DNA of 64,000 bases. It comes from Thioclava sp. GXIMD4216. Its GTDB lineage: Bacteria > Pseudomonadota > Alphaproteobacteria > Rhodobacterales > Rhodobacteraceae. The notes under the pieces were generated by a model. It did not search any database. It saw nothing but the letters and a program-made list of their open reading frames with translations, and was not told where the DNA came from. Below, in pieces: positions 9,922 through 18,039 of this stretch. The number at the start of each line of letters is the position of its first letter. Position 1 is the first letter of the stretch. The DNA is taken from positions 1,343,501 through 1,407,500 of the forward strand of contig NZ_CP149926.1 of NCBI RefSeq assembly GCF_037949285.1. The letters are read 5' to 3'. The position numbers and the translations under genes are program-made.

Positions 9922-10791
9922 TTAGCCCCCTGCGGCTTTGGCAAGCGCCAGAAAGGCGGCTTCGGCACGGGTAAAGGGACGTTCGCGGTGGCGCAGCAGC
10001 GAGAAGGGGCGCTGCGGCAGGGTCGCCTCCAGCACGCTCAGCCGTCCGCTTTCAAGCGAATGGGCGACCACCAGTTCGGAAAGGATGCTAGCCCCTGCAC
10101 CGGCCTCGACCGCCGCGCGCACGGCTTCGTTGGAGGGCAGTTCCAGCACAGGGGGCAGGTCGCCCGGGGCCAGTCCCTGTGCGGCAAGCCAGTGGTCGAA
10201 GATCGCGCGGGTTCCCGACCCCGGTTCGCGCAGCACCCAGCTTTGTGTCGCTGGATCGAATGGCAGGCTGGCCAGTCCGGCCGCGCGCACCAGTTTCATA
10301 TGGTCGCTGGCCAGCGGGTGGACCTCCAGAAGGTCGTCATGGCAGCGGTCCTCGATCACCGCCAGATCGGCCTCCAGCTCATGCACCTTTTGCGCGGCCT
10401 CTTCGGAATTGCCGATCCGCAGCTGCAACTCGATGCCGGGATAGCTTTGCCGGTAGCGCGCCAGAACAGGGGGTAGCCAGTAATTGGCGACAGTCTGACT
10501 GGCCGCGATGCGCAGATGTCCGCGGGTCAGACCGGCGAGATCTTCCAGCATCCGTTCCGCCTGCTCGGCCTGCGCCAGCAGCTTGCGCGCTTCGGTGCGG
10601 AAGCTGCGCCCCGCATCGCTCAGGACGATCCGGCGTCCGATCCGGTCGAACAGCCGGACACCGTGGCGCTGTTCGAGCGCCGAGATCGCGGCGCTTGTCG
10701 CACTGGGCGTCAGATGCAGGGCTTCGGCGGCACGGGTGACATGTTCGCGCTCGGCCACCGCCAGAAAGATACGAAGCTGGTCTAGGGTCAT
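9922..10791 (-). CDS. LysR-family transcriptional regulator paired with a YeiH-type exporter
   Basis: This 289-residue LTTR has an N-terminal winged helix-turn-helix (about 1-60, with LTPSATSAAISALEQ as recognition region) and a two-lobe effector domain (about 90-289). The closest known arrangement is the YeiE/YeiH neighbourhood, where a CysB/CbbR-like LTTR accompanies the exporter. Here both genes are on the same strand, with the exporter first and 21 bases between. Sulfur-oxyanion ligands are a reasonable guess from that partner but are not shown by the sequence. A GTCCAA dyad upstream of the exporter may be its site. Confidence 0.85.
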   Translation of the reverse strand: MTLDQLRIFLAVAEREHVTRAAEALHLTPSATSAAISALEQRHGVRLFDRIGRRIVLSDAGRSFRTEARKLLAQAEQAERMLEDLAGLTRGHLRIAASQTVANYWLPPVLARYRQSYPGIELQLRIGNSEEAAQKVHELEADLAVIEDRCHDDLLEVHPLASDHMKLVRAAGLASLPFDPATQSWVLREPGSGTRAIFDHWLAAQGLAPGDLPPVLELPSNEAVRAAVEAGAGASILSELVVAHSLESGRLSVLEATLPQRPFSLLRHRERPFTRAEAAFLALAKAAGG

Positions 10792-10812
10792 CAGGGCCGC
10801 CTTTGCGCGGAG

Positions 10813-11850
10813 TTACTGCGTCAGACATACCAATAGCAGGCTGAGGCCGGAGATGAAGCCCCAAGCCGCCGCCCCCAGAATAGCGGGGCGGAGGCCCGCC
10901 GCGACAAGCTTGCGCAGGTCGGTGGACAGGCCCATAGCCGCCAGAGCCACGGTCAGCAGGATCTGGGTCAGGGTCGTGCTGGTATCGCGCATAGGGGCGG
11001 GCACCAGCCCTGTCGATGCAAGCCCGACCATCGCGATGAAGCCGAAGACAAACCACGGCAGGGGCGCACGGCCAAGGCTTTCGCCCTTTTTCGGGCGGTT
11101 GCGGGAGGACAGGCCCAGAAGCAGCACCATCGGGGCCAGCATCATCACGCGGGTGAGTTTGGCGATGGTGCCGAAATGTCCCGCCTGATCTCCTTGCTGG
11201 AACGCGGCAGCCACCACCTGCGCGACTTCGTGGATAGAGGCCCCCGTCCAGAGGCCATAGGCTTTTGGCCCCAGCGACAGCAGCGGTGCCGCCAGCGGCA
11301 TCAGCGCCATCGAGGCCGAGCCGAAGATCGTCACACAGGCAATCGCATAGGCGACATCCTCGTCACGGGCGCGCGTCACGGTATTGGCGGCGATCACGGC
11401 GGAGGCCCCGCAGATGGAGCTGCCTGCCGCGATCAGATCGGTCAGCCCCGCCGGAAGCCCCATGCGCCGCCCCAGCCAGCGGGTGAAGGCGAAGGTGGCC
11501 AGCAGGGTCACGAGGATGAGGGCCAGACCGCTCACTCCGACCGAGAGCACCTGCCCGAATGTCAGTTGCAGCCCCAAAAGCACGATGCCGCCCCGCAGGA
11601 CATAGCGCAGGCTGAAGGCGATCCCCGGGGCGAAACAGGGCGGCAGAGGGTGCATGGTATTCAACGCCATGCCCAGCAGGATGGCCAGAATAAGCGGCGA
11701 GAGCGCCGAAATCCCCGCAAGGTGATGGGCGGCAAAGGCCAGTGCCGCAAGGGCGGCACAAAGCGCAAGGCCGGGGAACGCCGTGCGAAGGGTCAAGACG
11801 CGGCGGCGCAGAAGGGCGGGAATATGCGTTCGGGGGGCGGGAGCCATCAT
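10813..11850 (-). CDS. YeiH-family putative sulfate exporter
   Basis: This 345-residue integral membrane protein belongs to the YeiH/UPF0324 family. Around ten hydrophobic segments are visible, with the family pattern AAGSSICGASAV (about 155-170), TxGSASM and a conserved SIHEVAQVVAA segment. Family members have been linked to export of sulfate or sulfite from organosulfonate breakdown, but direct transport data are thin. The start is one of two consecutive ATGs (11850, 11847). An 8-bp perfect hairpin ends directly before the first ATG and includes part of the ribosome-binding site. The LysR gene follows in the same operon. Confidence 0.86.
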   Translation of the reverse strand: MMAPAPRTHIPALLRRRVLTLRTAFPGLALCAALAALAFAAHHLAGISALSPLILAILLGMALNTMHPLPPCFAPGIAFSLRYVLRGGIVLLGLQLTFGQVLSVGVSGLALILVTLLATFAFTRWLGRRMGLPAGLTDLIAAGSSICGASAVIAANTVTRARDEDVAYAIACVTIFGSASMALMPLAAPLLSLGPKAYGLWTGASIHEVAQVVAAAFQQGDQAGHFGTIAKLTRVMMLAPMVLLLGLSSRNRPKKGESLGRAPLPWFVFGFIAMVGLASTGLVPAPMRDTSTTLTQILLTVALAAMGLSTDLRKLVAAGLRPAILGAAAWGFISGLSLLLVCLTQ

Positions 11851-11876
11851 GGGACACCTTTCTGATCCGGTGTCCC
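11851..11876 (-). promoter_or_regulatory. Perfect hairpin covering the yeiH-type ribosome-binding site
   Basis: On the minus strand GGGACACC, 10 bases, then GGTGTCCC abuts the ATG. The likely Shine-Dalgarno AGAAAGG spans the loop and the first two bases of the 3' stem. It could block initiation as RNA, or serve as a 26-bp DNA operator. Confidence 0.6.
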
Positions 11877-11901
11877 GAAGATGGCGGCAGGGCCTTTGTA
11901 A

Positions 11902-11922
11902 GTCCAACTGAACGTATTGGAC
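11902..11922. promoter_or_regulatory. GTCCAA-N9-TTGGAC dyad upstream of the exporter gene
   Basis: A perfect 6-bp dyad with 9-base spacer lies 52 bases upstream of the exporter start. An overlapping AACGT/ACGTT pair (11911-11925) is also present. The symmetry and place fit a LysR-type binding site, which is inference. Confidence 0.4.
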
Positions 11923-11990
11923 GTTTTATTCGATTGGGTCGAACAATGGGTGCCCGCAGGTCCGAAAGGGCTGTCAGGGCAACCGGTGGG

Positions 11991-12326
11991 TCAGAGGATC
12001 TCCAGCACCTGTTCGGGCGGGCGCCCGATACGGGCGGCGGTGTCATGGATCAGGATCGGTCGCTCGATCAGCTTCGGAGTCCGGGCCAGATGGTCGAGGA
12101 TTTCCTCGGCGCTGGCTGTTGCATCGAGGCTGTCCTTGGCCTCTTTCCAGCGGATCAGGGCGCGGGCGGGCTGGTCGAGCTTGTCCACAAGCGCCTCTAG
12201 TTCCGCCCGACTGGGCGGGTCGTTCAGATAGAGCCGCAGCTCGGGGGTGATCCCCCGCGCCTGTAACAGGGCCAATGTTTCACGTGATTTCGAGCAGCGC
12301 GGATTGTGCCACAAGATCAAAGCCAT
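11991..12326 (-). CDS. arsC: ArsC-family (thioredoxin-fold) arsenate reductase-like protein
   Basis: This 111-residue protein of the ArsC/YfgD family starts [18 protein letters not shown], with the catalytic-position cysteine at C11. LYLNDPPS and RPILIHD (about 88-94) are typical family segments. Members reduce arsenate with glutathione and glutaredoxin, although YfgD-like members have not all been tested. It overlaps the end of pyrD by 10 bases in a DUF952-pyrD-arsC-like minus-strand operon. No arsenite pump or ArsR regulator adjoins it, so a housekeeping role is as likely as arsenic resistance. Confidence 0.82.
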   Translation of the reverse strand: MALILWHNPRCSKSRETLALLQARGITPELRLYLNDPPSRAELEALVDKLDQPARALIRWKEAKDSLDATASAEEILDHLARTPKLIERPILIHDTAARIGRPPEQVLEIL

Positions 12327-13375
12327 TGATCGCGCCCTTTGCCAACGGCATCGGAAATATGGGCATAGCCGTTTTCCGCAAGAAGCGCGTCCAGTTCATG
12401 GGCGATGCGGTCGGCCAGCGACAACCCGTGATAGACGAGCGCCGAATAGAGCTGCACCGCCGAGGCCCCTGCGAGAATCTTCTGATAGGCCTGCGCACCG
12501 GAGGAAATGCCGCCCACGCCGATCAATGGCAGCTGGCCTTCGGTCGCGCGGGAGAGTTTGGCCAGAACCCGTGTCGATTTCTCGAAAAGCGGCGCGCCGG
12601 ACATGCCGCCTTTTTCCGCGGCATGGGCACTGTGCAGCCCGTCGCGCGACAGGGTTGTGTTGGTGGCGATGATCGCGTCGATACCGCTGTGGCGGGCCAC
12701 CTGCGCGATGTCGATAATTTCGTCATCGGTCAGATCGGGCGCGATCTTGAGGAAGATCGGGATCGGGCGGGCCAATGTGTTACGGGTGCGGATCACATCC
12801 GCCAGAAGCGCGCCCAAGGCCTCGGGGCCCTGTAGGTCGCGCAGCTTTTCCGTATTGGGCGACGAGACATTGACGGTGGCAAAATCAAGCCACGGTCCGG
12901 CATGGGCCAGCACCTTGGCAAAATCCGCCGCGCGATCCACGCTGTCCTTATTGGCCCCCAGATTAAGCCCCACCGGAATGCCGGCAGGCCGTCCCGCAAG
13001 GCGGTGGGCGATGGGTTCCATGCCTTCGTTATTGAAGCCGAAGCGGTTGATGACGGCACGGTCCTCGGTCAGGCGGAACAGGCGCGGTTTGGGGTTTCCG
13101 GGCTGGGCGCGCGGCGTGGCGGCCCCGACTTCCAGAAAGCCGAACCCCGCCCGCATCAGCGGGGCGACCGCTTCGGCATTCTTGTCGAACCCTGCCGCCA
13201 GTCCGACCGGATTGGGCAGGGCAAGACCGGCGATTTCGGTGGCGATGCGCGGGCTTGTCCAGACGCCTTTCATCGGCACCAGACCAGCAGCCAGAGCGCG
13301 GATCGACAGACCATGCGCGCGTTCCGGATTGAAGTAATGCAGGGCGCGCAGGCCAAGGGACTCGATCAGGGGCAT
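12317..13375 (-). CDS. pyrD: Dihydroorotate dehydrogenase (quinone), class 2
   Basis: This 352-residue FMN enzyme oxidises dihydroorotate to orotate with quinone as acceptor in pyrimidine synthesis. The N-terminal helices (about 1-30) attach to the membrane. FMN-binding and catalytic segments include [11 protein letters not shown] (58-68), NRFGFNN (110-116), the class-2 serine motif [14 protein letters not shown] (169-182), KIAPDL, TNTT and GVGGI. The ATG overlaps the upstream DUF952 stop by one base (TGATG), and its 3' end overlaps the arsC-like start by 10 bases. The length is usual for class 2. Confidence 0.95.
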   Translation of the reverse strand: MPLIESLGLRALHYFNPERAHGLSIRALAAGLVPMKGVWTSPRIATEIAGLALPNPVGLAAGFDKNAEAVAPLMRAGFGFLEVGAATPRAQPGNPKPRLFRLTEDRAVINRFGFNNEGMEPIAHRLAGRPAGIPVGLNLGANKDSVDRAADFAKVLAHAGPWLDFATVNVSSPNTEKLRDLQGPEALGALLADVIRTRNTLARPIPIFLKIAPDLTDDEIIDIAQVARHSGIDAIIATNTTLSRDGLHSAHAAEKGGMSGAPLFEKSTRVLAKLSRATEGQLPLIGVGGISSGAQAYQKILAGASAVQLYSALVYHGLSLADRIAHELDALLAENGYAHISDAVGKGRDQWL

Positions 13376-13710
13376 CACAGGGTCTCCGGAAAGATATGGC
13401 CCTCGGGGCCTTGGGGAAGCGGATGGGTGGCGTGGACCTCGTGCAGGGCCAGCGCGCGGTAGAGATGCGGGAAGAGCGCCCCGCCGCGCGAGACCTCCCA
13501 TCTGAGCGCCGCACCCAACGCATCGGCGTCGACGCTGGCCAGCACCAGATCACCGGCACCGGCGAAGTGCTTTGCCGCGGTTTCGCGCATCTGCTCTGCC
13601 GTGGAAAAATGGATAAACCCGTCGGCCAGATCGACCGGCGCGCCCGATGTGGTGCCCTGCGCCTGAAGCGCCTGCCATTCGGCGGGGCGAAAGATCTTGT
13701 AAATCAGCAT
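13375..13710 (-). CDS. DUF952 domain protein
   Basis: This protein of about 111 residues has the DUF952 pattern: an N-terminal [11 protein letters not shown], then [11 protein letters not shown], then LRWEVSRGG and FPHLYRAL near the C terminus. The function of the family is unknown; its fold is related to ADP-ribosyltransferase-like domains. Two starts are possible: ATG at 13710 (used here) or GTG at 13719. Neither has a convincing Shine-Dalgarno. It is the first gene of the operon with pyrD, and its stop shares a base with the pyrD start. Confidence 0.82.
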   Translation of the reverse strand: MLIYKIFRPAEWQALQAQGTTSGAPVDLADGFIHFSTAEQMRETAAKHFAGAGDLVLASVDADALGAALRWEVSRGGALFPHLYRALALHEVHATHPLPQGPEGHIFPETL

Positions 13711-13747
13711 GGCGTTCACATGCCCAATGACGCGGAAATAATCAATC

Positions 13748-13838
13748 TCTTTCGGAAAAACCGAAAGAATCCGTCTTGCGGGCAGGGGCTGTCACACAGA
13801 GTTTTGACAGACTGGTCAAATTCTGGATCACTGGGACG
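13748..13838 (+). promoter_or_regulatory. Operator-like hairpin and promoter of the 5'-nucleotidase gene
   Basis: TCTTTCGG/CCGAAAGA (13748-13768, 5-A loop) is followed by a consensus -35 box TTGACA (13804-13809). That box lies inside a TTTGAC-N6-GTCAAA dyad (13803-13820). The -10 near 13827-13833 is poor, as is common in this group. Transcription would lead into the gene at 13859. Confidence 0.5.
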
Positions 13839-13858
13839 CATCTGAGCGGAGGAATTTC

Positions 13859-15451
13859 ATGACAACCCGAATTTCAAACGCCCCCTTGGCAGGGCTTGCG
13901 CTGGTGGCGGGGCTTTTTGCGGCGGATATGGCGCGTGCCGAGTTTACGCTGAATGTGCTGCATACCAATGATTTCCATGCGCGCTTCGAACCGATCAACA
14001 AATATGACGCGACCTGCTCTGCCGAGGAGGATGCCGAGGGGCAGTGTTTTGGTGGCTCGGCGCGTCTGGTCACGGCGGTCCGGCAGGCCCGCGCCAAGGC
14101 GGCGCATTCGATCCTGCTGGATGCCGGTGACCAGTTTCAGGGCTCGCTGTTTTACACCTATTACAAAGGGCGGGCGGCGGCTGAGTTCATGACCGTGTTG
14201 GGGTATCAGGCGATGACGGTGGGCAATCACGAATTCGATGACGGGCCCGAGACATTGCGCGCCTTTATCGACCGGCTCGATTTTCCGGTGCTGATGGCCA
14301 ATGCCGACCTAACGCGGTCGCCGGAGCTGTCGGGGGTGGTCAGGCGCTCGACGGTGCTGGAGGTCGGAGGGGAGAAAATCGGCATTATCGGCCTGACGCC
14401 GCAAGACAATGCCGAACTGTCGAGCCCCGGTCCGACGATCACCTTCCTTGATCCGGTGCCGGTCGTGAAGGCCGAACTGGCCAAATTGCAGGCCAGCGGC
14501 GTCAACAAGATCATCGTGCTGTCGCATTCGGGCTATGAGGTCGACCGGAAGATCGCGCAAGCCGTGCCGGATGTGGATGTGATCGTGGGGGGGCATAGCC
14601 ATACGCTATTGGGTAATATGGCGGGGGCCAAGGGGCCGTATCCCACGATGATCGGCAAGACCGCGATCGTGCAGGCCTTCGCCTATAGCAAATATCTGGG
14701 TGATCTGGAGGTGACCTTTGACGATGCGGGCACTGTGCTGTCCGCCAAGGGGCAGCCGATTTTGCTGGATGCTTCGGTGCCCGAAGACGGGGCGGCCAAA
14801 GCTCGTATTGCCGAGCTTGCCAAACCCCTTGACGAGATCCGTAACAAGGTGGTGGCGCAGGCGCACGGAGCGATCGATGGCGCGCGCGAGATCTGTCGTT
14901 TCGAGGAGTGTCCGATGGGCGACCTGCTGGCCGATGCCATGCTGGCGCGGGTCAGGGATCAGGGCGTCGATATTGCCCTGACCAACGGGGGCGGGCTGCG
15001 GGCTTCGTTGCCTGCAGGGGATGTGACGATGGGCGATGTGCTGACGGTCCTGCCGTTCCAGAATACGCTCTCGACCTTCGAGACACAGGGGGCGGTGATT
15101 CTGGCGGCACTGGAAAACGGGGCCAGCCAGATGGAAGAGGGGGCGGGCCGGTTTGCGCAGGTTGCGGGGCTGACCTATCGGGTGACCCCCGGCGCAGCAG
15201 TTGGTGCGCGGATTTCCGATGTGATGGTCTCGCAGAACGGGGCATGGGTCCCGCTTGATCCGCAGGCGCGCTATGGTGTGGTCACCAACAACTATCTGCG
15301 GGCGGGCGGCGACGGCTATGCCATGTTCCAGACCGGTGCCGAGAATGCCTATGATTACGGGCCCGATCTGGCGGATGTGCTGGCCGAGTATATGACCGCG
15401 CGAACACCTGTTACGCCTTACACCGATAGCCGTATAACTGTTGTGAAATAA
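13859..15451 (+). CDS. Periplasmic bifunctional 5'-nucleotidase / metallophosphatase (UshA-like)
   Basis: This 530-residue exported enzyme hydrolyses nucleotides, and possibly 2',3'-cyclic nucleotides or UDP-sugars, to nucleosides and phosphate. A signal peptide ends at MARA (about residue 28). The calcineurin-like metallophosphatase domain shows HTNDFHA, DAGDQFQGS, GNHEFDDG, LSHSGYE and GGHSHT in order (about 38-245), giving the two-metal site. The C-terminal 5'-nucleotidase domain (about 330-520) includes TNGGGLRASLP and the substrate-stacking region RYGVVTNNYLRAGGDGY. The start has GGAGGA at 6 bases. It probably scavenges phosphate and nucleosides, and a dyad-containing promoter lies upstream. 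Confidence 0.92.
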   Translation: MTTRISNAPLAGLALVAGLFAADMARAEFTLNVLHTNDFHARFEPINKYDATCSAEEDAEGQCFGGSARLVTAVRQARAKAAHSILLDAGDQFQGSLFYTYYKGRAAAEFMTVLGYQAMTVGNHEFDDGPETLRAFIDRLDFPVLMANADLTRSPELSGVVRRSTVLEVGGEKIGIIGLTPQDNAELSSPGPTITFLDPVPVVKAELAKLQASGVNKIIVLSHSGYEVDRKIAQAVPDVDVIVGGHSHTLLGNMAGAKGPYPTMIGKTAIVQAFAYSKYLGDLEVTFDDAGTVLSAKGQPILLDASVPEDGAAKARIAELAKPLDEIRNKVVAQAHGAIDGAREICRFEECPMGDLLADAMLARVRDQGVDIALTNGGGLRASLPAGDVTMGDVLTVLPFQNTLSTFETQGAVILAALENGASQMEEGAGRFAQVAGLTYRVTPGAAVGARISDVMVSQNGAWVPLDPQARYGVVTNNYLRAGGDGYAMFQTGAENAYDYGPDLADVLAEYMTARTPVTPYTDSRITVVK

Positions 15452-15460
15452 GTGCTTGCT

Positions 15461-15482
15461 TGGGGGCTGTCTGAGGCCCCCA
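15461..15482 (+). repeat. Hairpin between the nucleotidase and glycerate kinase genes
   Basis: TGGGGGC/GCCCCCA with an 8-base loop lies 10 bases after the nucleotidase stop and 10 before the GGAGG of the next gene. It has no T-run, so it may act as a partial or mRNA-stabilising hairpin rather than a full terminator. Confidence 0.5.
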
Positions 15483-15503
15483 GTCCAGACCGGAGGTCCC
15501 CCC

Positions 15504-16781
15504 TTGTCCCGAGAGCCTATTCTGCCCGATCCTGCCGCCTTTCTGGTCCGCCTTTTCAAAGCGGCGGTGGCGGCTGCCGATCCGATGATCTGTATTCCGC
15601 GCGCCTTGGGCCCGAAGCCCGAGGGACGGGTGGTGGTTGTCGGGGCGGGAAAAGCCTCTGCCCGTATGGCGGAGGCGGTAGAATCGGTCTGGGGGCCGTG
15701 TGAGGGGCTGGTGATCACCCGCTATGGCTACGGGCGCCCGACCAAAGGGATCGAGATCGTCGAGGCCGCCCATCCCGTACCCGATCAGGCGGGGGTCACG
15801 GCCACGCGCCGGATGCTGGAGCTGCTTGCGGGGCTGGGGGCGCAGGACACGGTGATCGCGCTGATCTCCGGTGGTGGCTCGGCGCTTTTGTGTGCGCCTG
15901 CAGGAGACATCACCTTGGCCGAGAAACAGGCGGTCAATGCCATGTTGCTGGCATCGGGGGCGAGCATTGACCGGATGAATGTGCTGCGCAAACATCTGAG
16001 CGCGGTCAAGGGCGGGCAACTGGCGGCGGCGGCCTATCCGGCGCAGCTTCGGGCTTTGCTGATTTCGGATGTGCCCGGCGATGACCCGGCCTTTATCGCC
16101 TCTGGCCCGACCGTGGGCGATGCCACCCGTGCCGAAGAGGCGCTGTCCATTGCGCAGCGGTTCGGGCTGGAGCTTCCGGCCTCGGTGCTTGCGGTCCTGC
16201 ACGGGACGACGGGGGTCGTGCCGCCGCAAGATCCCCGTCTGTCGCGGGCGCGGACCGAGGTGATTGCCGCCCCCGCACAATCGCTAGAGGTCGCCGCCGA
16301 TCTGGCACGCCAGCAGGGGATGGAGGTACGCATTCTGGGCGAGGCGCTGGAAGGAGAGGCCCGTGAGCTGGCGGCTGCGCATGCGCGCCTTGCCTTGGAG
16401 ATCGCGGCCAAAGAGGCGCGCTCGCGCCCTCTGTTGCTGCTATCGGGGGGCGAATGCACCGTGACGCAGCGTGGGGCGGCGGCGGAGGCCAAAGGAGGGC
16501 CGAATGCGGAATATGTGCTGGCCGTCTGCCAGACCCTCGCGGGGGCACCGCGCATCTGGGCGCTGGCTTGCGATACGGATGGGGTGGATGGCTCGGACGA
16601 GGTTGCAGGCGCATGGATCGGGCCGGAAACTGCGGGGCTGGCGCATCGTCTGGGTCTGTCCGCCTCCAAGGCGCTGGAGCAGCATGACAGTCACGGTTTC
16701 TTCGCGCGTTTGGGGCAGCAGGTGGTGCCCGGTCCGACATTGACCAATGTCAATGATTTCCGCGCCATCCTGATCCTTTAG
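15504..16781 (+). CDS. Glycerate 2-kinase (MOFRL family, GckA/TtuD type)
   Basis: This protein of about 425 residues phosphorylates D-glycerate to 2-phosphoglycerate in glyoxylate, serine-cycle or tartrate catabolism; older annotations call it hydroxypyruvate reductase. The N-terminal GckA domain shows VVVGAGKASARMA, AAHPVPD, LISGGGSALL and RKHLSAVKGG. The C-terminal MOFRL domain shows LLSGGECTVT and DTDGVDGSDEVAGA. The TTG start is chosen because GGAGG lies 7 bases upstream; the frame continues 16 codons further without similarity. The 3-carbon product would enter glycolysis and could receive glycine- or serine-derived carbon from sarcosine oxidation, which is inference. Confidence 0.9.
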   Translation: MSREPILPDPAAFLVRLFKAAVAAADPMICIPRALGPKPEGRVVVVGAGKASARMAEAVESVWGPCEGLVITRYGYGRPTKGIEIVEAAHPVPDQAGVTATRRMLELLAGLGAQDTVIALISGGGSALLCAPAGDITLAEKQAVNAMLLASGASIDRMNVLRKHLSAVKGGQLAAAAYPAQLRALLISDVPGDDPAFIASGPTVGDATRAEEALSIAQRFGLELPASVLAVLHGTTGVVPPQDPRLSRARTEVIAAPAQSLEVAADLARQQGMEVRILGEALEGEARELAAAHARLALEIAAKEARSRPLLLLSGGECTVTQRGAAAEAKGGPNAEYVLAVCQTLAGAPRIWALACDTDGVDGSDEVAGAWIGPETAGLAHRLGLSASKALEQHDSHGFFARLGQQVVPGPTLTNVNDFRAILIL

Positions 16782-16856
16782 TTGGAAAATTCGGAACAGC
16801 TTGCGCAGCGCCGCGTTGGTCGGGAAACCGATACCGGATAACGCAAGGAGAAAGCT

Positions 16857-17279
16857 ATGATCGTCAAACGCGGCTCTGCCCATTGGGACGGCAGCATCAA
16901 AGAGGGGAAGGGCACCGTCTCGACCCAGTCGAAGGCGCTGGACGGCCAGCCCTATGGCTTCAATACCCGCTTCGAAGACAAGCCCGGCACCAATCCCGAA
17001 GAGCTGATCGCCGCGGCCCATGCGGCCTGTTTCTCGATGGCTTTGTCGGGGCAGTTGACGGGGGCCGGTATCACCGATGCGGCCATTGATACGACGGCAA
17101 AAATCTCGATGGAGAAAGACGGGGACGGCTTTAGCGTGACCTCTTCCGCGCTCAGTTGCACGGTGACGGCATCCGGCGAGGCCGAGACGATCCGCAAGGC
17201 GGCGGAAACGGCAAAGGCGAATTGTCCGATCTCGAAACTTCTGGATTGCGAGATCTCGCTGGATCTGACGGTCAACTAA
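16857..17279 (+). CDS. OsmC-family peroxiredoxin-like protein
   Basis: This 140-residue protein matches OsmC/Ohr proteins, which reduce organic peroxides with a pair of reactive cysteines. The first cysteine is in AHAACFSMAL (C58 region) and the second in KANCPISKLL (about 122), the spacing of true OsmC. NPEELIAAAHAACF is the signature. The ATG has AAGGAG at 7 bases. It is followed by a strong bidirectional terminator facing the VPLPA-CTERM gene. Confidence 0.92.
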   Translation: MIVKRGSAHWDGSIKEGKGTVSTQSKALDGQPYGFNTRFEDKPGTNPEELIAAAHAACFSMALSGQLTGAGITDAAIDTTAKISMEKDGDGFSVTSSALSCTVTASGEAETIRKAAETAKANCPISKLLDCEISLDLTVN

Positions 17280-17334
17280 GCTGCACGTGCTCTTCGCAGG
17301 GCAAGAGGGCTTGAGAGAGCCCTTGAGAAAATGA

Positions 17335-17363
17335 AAACGCCCGCCGGATACTGGCGGGCGTTT
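17335..17363. terminator. Bidirectional terminator between OsmC and the VPLPA-CTERM gene
   Basis: An 11-bp perfect stem AAACGCCCGCC/GGCGGGCGTTT with a 7-base loop sits between two convergent genes. A-rich and T-rich sides let it function on both strands. Confidence 0.85.
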
Positions 17364-17375
17364 CCGATTGGCCTA

Positions 17376-17903
17376 TCAGGCTTTTTTGCGACGGCGCAGG
17401 GCTGCGGCACCCGCGAAGGCGCCGGCCAGCAGCAGGCCGGTTGCCGGAAGCGGAACTGCCGGAACATCGAAATCTGCCGGAAGCTGGCTGAACAGGCCGA
17501 TAGCACCCGCACCGGTCCCGTAGGGCGAGAGCGATGCCAGACCGGTCACCGAATAGCTGCCTGCGTTCAGCAGGACGCCCAGCGAGGAGAAGTCTTCCGA
17601 CAGCCATGCGGTGTCGTAATCGCCTTCCCACGCACCTTCGGTATCGACAGAGCTGGTGATCATGGAGAAGAGATTGTTCAGGGTGACCGTGAACACATCC
17701 CCAGGTTGGTAAGCGTCAGTCACCAGCAGCCAGGAAGAGCTGCTCAGGGTGAAGTCGTAGCTATCACTAAAGCTCGAGCCGGTCTCGCCGAATTCGAAGC
17801 TCGTCCAGCCCCCGTCCACGGTGAGCGTGGTCGCAGAAGCCGAACCTGCAGCGACGGTGAGCATAACTGCCGCTGCCGCGATTTTGTTTTTGATATTAAA
17901 CAT
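17376..17903 (-). CDS. VPLPA-CTERM sorting domain protein
   Basis: This 175-residue exported protein of unknown role has an N-terminal signal peptide (cleavage after SASA, about residue 24). A Ser/Thr/Tyr-rich, cysteine-free beta-type middle follows. The C terminus has the sorting signal VPLPATGLLLAGAF, then a basic RRRKK tail (about 150-175). VPLPA-CTERM is the Rhodobacterales form of PEP-CTERM, recognised by an exosortase in strains that make exopolysaccharide. The sequence DSYDFTLSS...YSVTGL resembles short surface proteins of this class. No exosortase gene lies in the window. The upstream 130 bases are AT-rich, unlike most of the window. Confidence 0.88.
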   Translation of the reverse strand: MFNIKNKIAAAAVMLTVAAGSASATTLTVDGGWTSFEFGETGSSFSDSYDFTLSSSSWLLVTDAYQPGDVFTVTLNNLFSMITSSVDTEGAWEGDYDTAWLSEDFSSLGVLLNAGSYSVTGLASLSPYGTGAGAIGLFSQLPADFDVPAVPLPATGLLLAGAFAGAAALRRRKKA

Positions 17904-18039
17904 TTGTGGGTTCCGTCAAAAAGGGGAGTCGAAATGTCAGAAGGGAGTGGCCGCGAGCGGTTACCCTTGGTCAACATGACGTGAAAAGAGTTAACTTTAC
18001 AAGCCCTAATTGTAAATTTTTTTGATAACTATGCTTACT

